A stretch of DNA of 64,000 bases from an uncultured Propionibacteriaceae bacterium (GTDB lineage: Bacteria > Actinomycetota > Actinomycetes > Propionibacteriales > Propionibacteriaceae): positions 10,946-74,945 of the forward strand of contig CALIWR010000023.1 of assembly GCA_938046585.1 (NCBI GenBank). Direction: 5' to 3'. Within the stretch, counting starts at the first letter, position 1. Each line of letters begins with the position of its first letter. Shown here piece after piece: positions 60,560 to 64,000 of this stretch. The position numbers and the translations under genes were made by a program. Under the pieces are notes generated by a model, which had not been told where the DNA came from, did no database searches, and saw only the letters and a list, made by a program, of their open reading frames with translations.

Positions 60560-61324
60560 TCAGCGAGGAGGCACCCCGAGACGAATCTGGAGACCGTCGT
60601 CCAGCGGCTGGATCGGCGACGAGAACTCCGAATGGTCCACCTCGGCGCGCCAGCATCCCAGCCGGTACGGCAGCAACAGCGGCTCAGGCGGTCGAGCGGA
60701 CGAGTCGTAAACCGCGCCGACCTCCTCCTCCAACGCCACGAGATCAGCCGTCGACAGGTCATCGGCGCCTGCGGCCCGGCGGGCCATCGCGACCAGTTGC
60801 TCCCGGGTCGACGGCACCCACAGCCGATGCGAATGCTCCTCGATATCGGGGTAGTACGCCGAGGCCCGTAATGTCGCCAGCGACCCGTCGCCATAGTCGC
60901 CGGTCATGGCCCGCGGCAGCCGATTGCGGACTACCGAGGTCAGTCGTTTCACCCAGGGCACCGAGTCGTCGCGGGTGAGATAGGTGACGCAGACCCGTCC
61001 GTGTGGGGCCAGTACCCGGGCGAATTCAGTGAGCGTCCGGGGCGTGGCGAAGACGTGGAGATTCTGAGGACAGACGATCCGGTCAAACGTCTGAGAGGCC
61101 AGCGGCAACGCTTTCGGATCAGCCACTAAGCCACCCAGGTCGGGCCGACGCCGCAGCACGGCATCTAGCGGGCTGGCCTGCCGGTCAACTACCAGCACCC
61201 CGTGACCGGCGTCACGAATGGCGGTCGCGTACGGGCCGGCAGCGCCCACCACCAGGACGCGCACCGGTTCGGAGCCGACCAGCCAGGTGACGGCTGCGTC
61301 CGGGAAGAAGGGGCGCGATGCCAT
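60560..61324 (-). CDS. SAM-dependent methyltransferase (class I)
   Basis: Protein of 254 residues. Motif I VLVVGAAGPYATAIRDAG replaces the usual E/DxGxGxG, motif II VVDRQ, and the block LPLASQTFDRIVCPQNLHVF matches methyltransferase motif IV. ALAPHGRVCVTYLT-like ending. TAGGCT six bases before the ATG suggests a leaderless mRNA. The substrate is unknown. Divergent from the beta-helix gene. Confidence 0.82.
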   Translation of the reverse strand: MASRPFFPDAAVTWLVGSEPVRVLVVGAAGPYATAIRDAGHGVLVVDRQASPLDAVLRRRPDLGGLVADPKALPLASQTFDRIVCPQNLHVFATPRTLTEFARVLAPHGRVCVTYLTRDDSVPWVKRLTSVVRNRLPRAMTGDYGDGSLATLRASAYYPDIEEHSHRLWVPSTREQLVAMARRAAGADDLSTADLVALEEEVGAVYDSSARPPEPLLLPYRLGCWRAEVDHSEFSSPIQPLDDGLQIRLGVPPR

Positions 61325-61330
61325 AGGGGA

Positions 61331-61336
61331 AGCCTA
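61331..61336 (-). promoter_or_regulatory. -10 box of methyltransferase gene
   Basis: TAGGCT on the minus strand, six bases before ATG 61324. Leaderless spacing. Confidence 0.45.
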
Positions 61337-61493
61337 TGCGGCCCCTGGCGCCGGCCCCGGCAACCCGGCCGGCGCCAGGAGCACGGCGGTGGACGAGGAG
61401 CGCGTCGACCGCGTTCTGGTGATACGGATAGGGGGCCGAGGTTTCGTCTTCGAGATCACGGCATCGCGTGGGGGCATCAACGACAGGAGGAAT

Positions 61494-63527
61494 ATGCCCC
61501 GAGTATCGGCCATTGTTGCCGCAACCGTGTTGGCCCTGCTGGGGCAGGGGCTGGTATCGGCCCACGCCGAACCGGGCATTGTCACCGTCCGGCCCGTCGC
61601 GGGCGACCCCACCGCGGGCATCCAGGCTGCTTTGGCATCGGTGCCGTCTGGCGGCGGGATCCGCCTCGTACCAGGGGAAAACTACCCCATCACCAAGGCC
61701 ATCCGGATCCCGCGCGGGGTGAGCCTCGTCGACGGCGCCGGGGCTCGGCTCACGGTACGGGCAGACGCGCAGGGCGCCACCCCCGAGAATGCCATCGTGC
61801 TGCGCAGTGAGGCCAGCGGGTTGAGGCTCACAGGCCTTGGCATCGACCTCAGCGGCGCGCCGCAGGCACGCGGGATTCTGGCCTCAGCGGTGGAATTCAG
61901 CCACGTAGGGGCCAACTCCGAGCAGATGCACGATGTCACCATCAGCAACGTCTCCATCACGGGGGCAGCCCGCAGGGGGATCGACGTGGTGGCCCGAGAA
62001 GGCGACGTGCGTAACCTCACGATAGCGGACAACATCATTGTCTTCGCGAACGGTGCGACAAAGAACGCGAAAGGCACGGTGGGAATCTCGATCACTTCCA
62101 CCCCGCCTACTGAACCGCAGGCGCAGTGGGAGGAGTTCACCCGGAACGGGCAGGTGATTAGGGGAAGATACTCGGCATCCCAGGTCACCGTGACAGGTAA
62201 CCGTGTGGACGGCGGATACTACGGCGTCGGTTTCGATGGAGTCGTCGACTCCACTATCAAGGGCAACCGTCTCGCCTGGAACGTTCGCAACATCTCCGCT
62301 CAGAACGAGTCGAACCGGAACTTGATCGAGGGCAACCACGTCAGCGACTGCGAATCCGCCAGCATTCATCTGGCCTACAAATCCAGCGGCAACACCGTCC
62401 GCGGGAACACCATCATCACGCGACGCGCCCATGGGGAGGCGCTGCTTCAGGCGTATCAGGGCAGTGAGAACAACACCTTCGATCACAACCTCGTCTACGC
62501 GGTCGCGGCCACCGGCGCCGGGCCCAAGTGGGCTCTCCAGGCCTCGACCGGGTCGAACCAGACGACTTTCCGTGACAACATCATCTCGGCCCAGGTGCAG
62601 CGTGCCGTGATGGTCGCCGAGTCTATCTGGGATGGCGATTCCGCCCACTCTGGGTACCCGCAAGGGACCAGAAACCCCTATTCGTACCTGACTGACCGGA
62701 AGATCACCAATCCGGCAGGCAAACTTCAGGGATATATGGGTGGTTCGGGCTCGTTGGATGCCGTATCGGTGACGGGGAACATCCTCTACAACGGCACCGA
62801 TCGTCCCCTGGTGTATATCGGGGCTGAGGCCTCGCGGGGACGGGCAGGCCAGTCTTATGTTGGTAACGTCACCGGTCTCAGTATCCGCGGTAACGCCGTC
62901 ATCGCCACGCCGCGGGGCGCCCGGGTCGAGCGGCACGAGGGCCAGGTCCCGGACCTGCCGGTTCCGCAGATCGTGGCCCCGGATCTGCCAGTGGGAGGAC
63001 GTCACGACACCACTTTCTCCCGGTCCGGTGAGGTCTTTACCACGAACACGTGGACGCTGGGGCCGGCTGACACCGGCCTATGGCTGCTGGGCGGAGCCGC
63101 CGCGACGGGCCAGGGCAATGACCTCGACAACCGTATTGTCGGCAATCCCGCGGCGAACGCACTGCTCGGCGGTGGCGGCAATGATCAGCTGTACGGGGGG
63201 CCGGGGGCCGACACGCTCACGGGCGGCCCGGGCCGGGACCGCTTTGTGATGGAGGTGCCGCTGCCAGCCGAGCCGGACCAGGTGGACCGGATTACGGACT
63301 TCGTCCGCGGACAGGACCGGGTCGTGCTGCCCCGGATCCACTTCGGCCCCCTGACAGGCGCGTGGTTCACCCCGTCCGGGGCTGAACGTACGGCGCAATC
63401 GCGCATCCACCAGCAGGGCGATACCCTCTACTACGACCCCGACGGCTCTGGAAACCTGTTTGCTCCGGTCCCCTTCGCGTCGCTGACAGGACAACAGCTC
63501 AGCCAGGATGACTTCGACATGGCCTAA
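61494..63527 (+). CDS. Secreted right-handed beta-helix protein with RTX-like C-terminus
   Basis: Protein of 677 residues. AGGAGGAAT precedes the ATG. A Sec signal peptide covers about residues 1-24 (MPRVSAIVAATVLALLGQGL, cleavage after AHA). The middle (about 40-480) is a parallel beta-helix with repeated turns like VTVTGNRVDGGYYGV, STIKGNRLAWNVRN and NLIEGNHVSDCES. The C-terminus has RTX-type calcium repeats GGGGNDQLYGGPGADTLTGG, then DRITDFVRGQDRVVLP, as in M10 and epimerase-type proteins. A polysaccharide lyase or epimerase role is possible but unproven. Confidence 0.8.
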   Translation: MPRVSAIVAATVLALLGQGLVSAHAEPGIVTVRPVAGDPTAGIQAALASVPSGGGIRLVPGENYPITKAIRIPRGVSLVDGAGARLTVRADAQGATPENAIVLRSEASGLRLTGLGIDLSGAPQARGILASAVEFSHVGANSEQMHDVTISNVSITGAARRGIDVVAREGDVRNLTIADNIIVFANGATKNAKGTVGISITSTPPTEPQAQWEEFTRNGQVIRGRYSASQVTVTGNRVDGGYYGVGFDGVVDSTIKGNRLAWNVRNISAQNESNRNLIEGNHVSDCESASIHLAYKSSGNTVRGNTIITRRAHGEALLQAYQGSENNTFDHNLVYAVAATGAGPKWALQASTGSNQTTFRDNIISAQVQRAVMVAESIWDGDSAHSGYPQGTRNPYSYLTDRKITNPAGKLQGYMGGSGSLDAVSVTGNILYNGTDRPLVYIGAEASRGRAGQSYVGNVTGLSIRGNAVIATPRGARVERHEGQVPDLPVPQIVAPDLPVGGRHDTTFSRSGEVFTTNTWTLGPADTGLWLLGGAAATGQGNDLDNRIVGNPAANALLGGGGNDQLYGGPGADTLTGGPGRDRFVMEVPLPAEPDQVDRITDFVRGQDRVVLPRIHFGPLTGAWFTPSGAERTAQSRIHQQGDTLYYDPDGSGNLFAPVPFASLTGQQLSQDDFDMA

Positions 63528-63663
63528 TCCAGGTTCACGATGCCCCATCAGGCCCGCCGCCTGCCGAGGTTGGCGTGGTACGGATCGCCGGGCCCATCGG
63601 CTCGGGCTCACCTGGGTGGACACACCTGGTCGGCCTACTGTCGTGGCGATTCGGCAGATCTCA

Positions 63664-64000
63664 TCAGGCATTCCCGGCCCGGGCCTCGGCGGAGACGGTC
63701 CGGGGCGTCCCGGGGATGGCCCACCCGACCGAGACCTGCGCGGTTACGGTGACCACAAAGGAGCCCGTCGTGCCCTCGACCCGGCACCGGGTGAGCTGCC
63801 CACGGTTGGTCTGCGCCGATCGACCAGCCGTGGCGCAGGCATCCTGCCCGGCGACATAGGCGGTGGCTCCGGCCAGGGCTGCCAGGTCAGCCGCCGCCCG
63901 AGCCCGGTGGGCAGCCAGCACATAGCCGGAGACCAGCAGCAACACCACCGTGACCAGGCACAGCGCCACCGCGACCAAAGCAGCCATCGTGGTCCCCGCC
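63664..64000 (-). CDS. TadE/TadG-like protein (Rv3654c type), 5' end outside window
   Basis: C-terminal part of a small secreted or membrane protein. One transmembrane helix (VAVALCLVTVVLLLVSGYVL) followed by AAHRARAAADLAALAGATAY, the sequence typical of TadE/TadG and Rv3654c-like pilus-assembly proteins. A pair of cysteines (DACATAGRS and RCRVEG) may form a disulfide. The frame remains open upstream of ATG 63987 to the end of the window (AGTT), so the true start lies outside. Confidence 0.8.
   Translation of the reverse strand, partial: AGTTMAALVAVALCLVTVVLLLVSGYVLAAHRARAAADLAALAGATAYVAGQDACATAGRSAQTNRGQLTRCRVEGTTGSFVVTVTAQVSVGWAIPGTPRTVSAEARAGNA

Overview
The window is GC-rich chromosomal DNA from an actinobacterium, most likely Propionibacteriales (inference). 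Supporting this are the many GTG starts, the leaderless-looking promoters (TANNNT six or seven bases before the start codon), two WhiB-family proteins, a type VII secretion substrate cluster, an actinobacterial ileS T-box and a gene block syntenic with Mycobacterium tuberculosis Rv3672c-Rv3683. Most genes are housekeeping. I see no plasmid or prophage core.

Layout. 1-12.3 kb: serS (5' end outside the window), a HAD phosphatase, a secreted DUF4832 protein, bioB divergent from a TetR regulator that looks like BioQ, a WhiB-HTH fusion, a phosphatase fused to an EVE/PUA-like domain, a DUF4921 GalT-like protein, a decayed murQ, and fhs. 12.3-16.6 kb: a cobalamin riboswitch controlling a B12 importer (binding lipoprotein, permease, ATPase) and a ferredoxin-domain protein. 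16.7-26.3 kb is an accessory island. It holds a broken XRE/ImmA gene, a DISARM core (drmA, drmB, drmC) without its methyltransferase, a serine recombinase overlapping drmA, and, divergently, five small genes that read as class III lanthipeptide precursors. Each precursor has two Ser-x2-Ser-x3-Cys-type motifs, and no LanKC synthetase is present. This array is the most interesting object here.

26.3-35.2 kb: hsp20 under a CIRCE element, galK, a eukaryote-type UDP-glucose pyrophosphorylase, galE, alanine dehydrogenase, a decayed 2-hydroxyacid dehydrogenase, and a four-gene type VII secretion substrate cluster ending in an NlpC/P60 hydrolase. 35.3-47.4 kb: tRNA-Ser, SRP RNA, dnaX, ybaB, recR, a SHOCT protein, seven 30-bp tandem repeats, an M16-like protein, T-box plus ileS, a GNAT protein and lysC. 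47.4-50.2 kb: marR, then a gntR-ABC transporter operon and tRNA-Pro. 50.3-58.0 kb: metallophosphoesterase, PonA2-like PBP, WhiB4-like regulator, a pair of Get3/ArsA ATPases, a zinc-ribbon protein, DUF4177, RidA, an unknown protein and a NUDIX hydrolase. 58.1-64 kb: a GH13 glucosidase, a holin-like membrane protein, a methyltransferase, a secreted beta-helix protein with an RTX-like tail, and the end of a TadE/G-like protein.

Functional links: BioQ/BioB form a biotin regulatory pair. The riboswitch operon imports cobalamin. galK, the pyrophosphorylase and galE handle galactose, apparently without galT. The 50-58 kb block links cell-wall synthesis, redox sensing and tail-anchored protein handling, as in mycobacteria. 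All family assignments come from reading motifs by eye; no database search was run.
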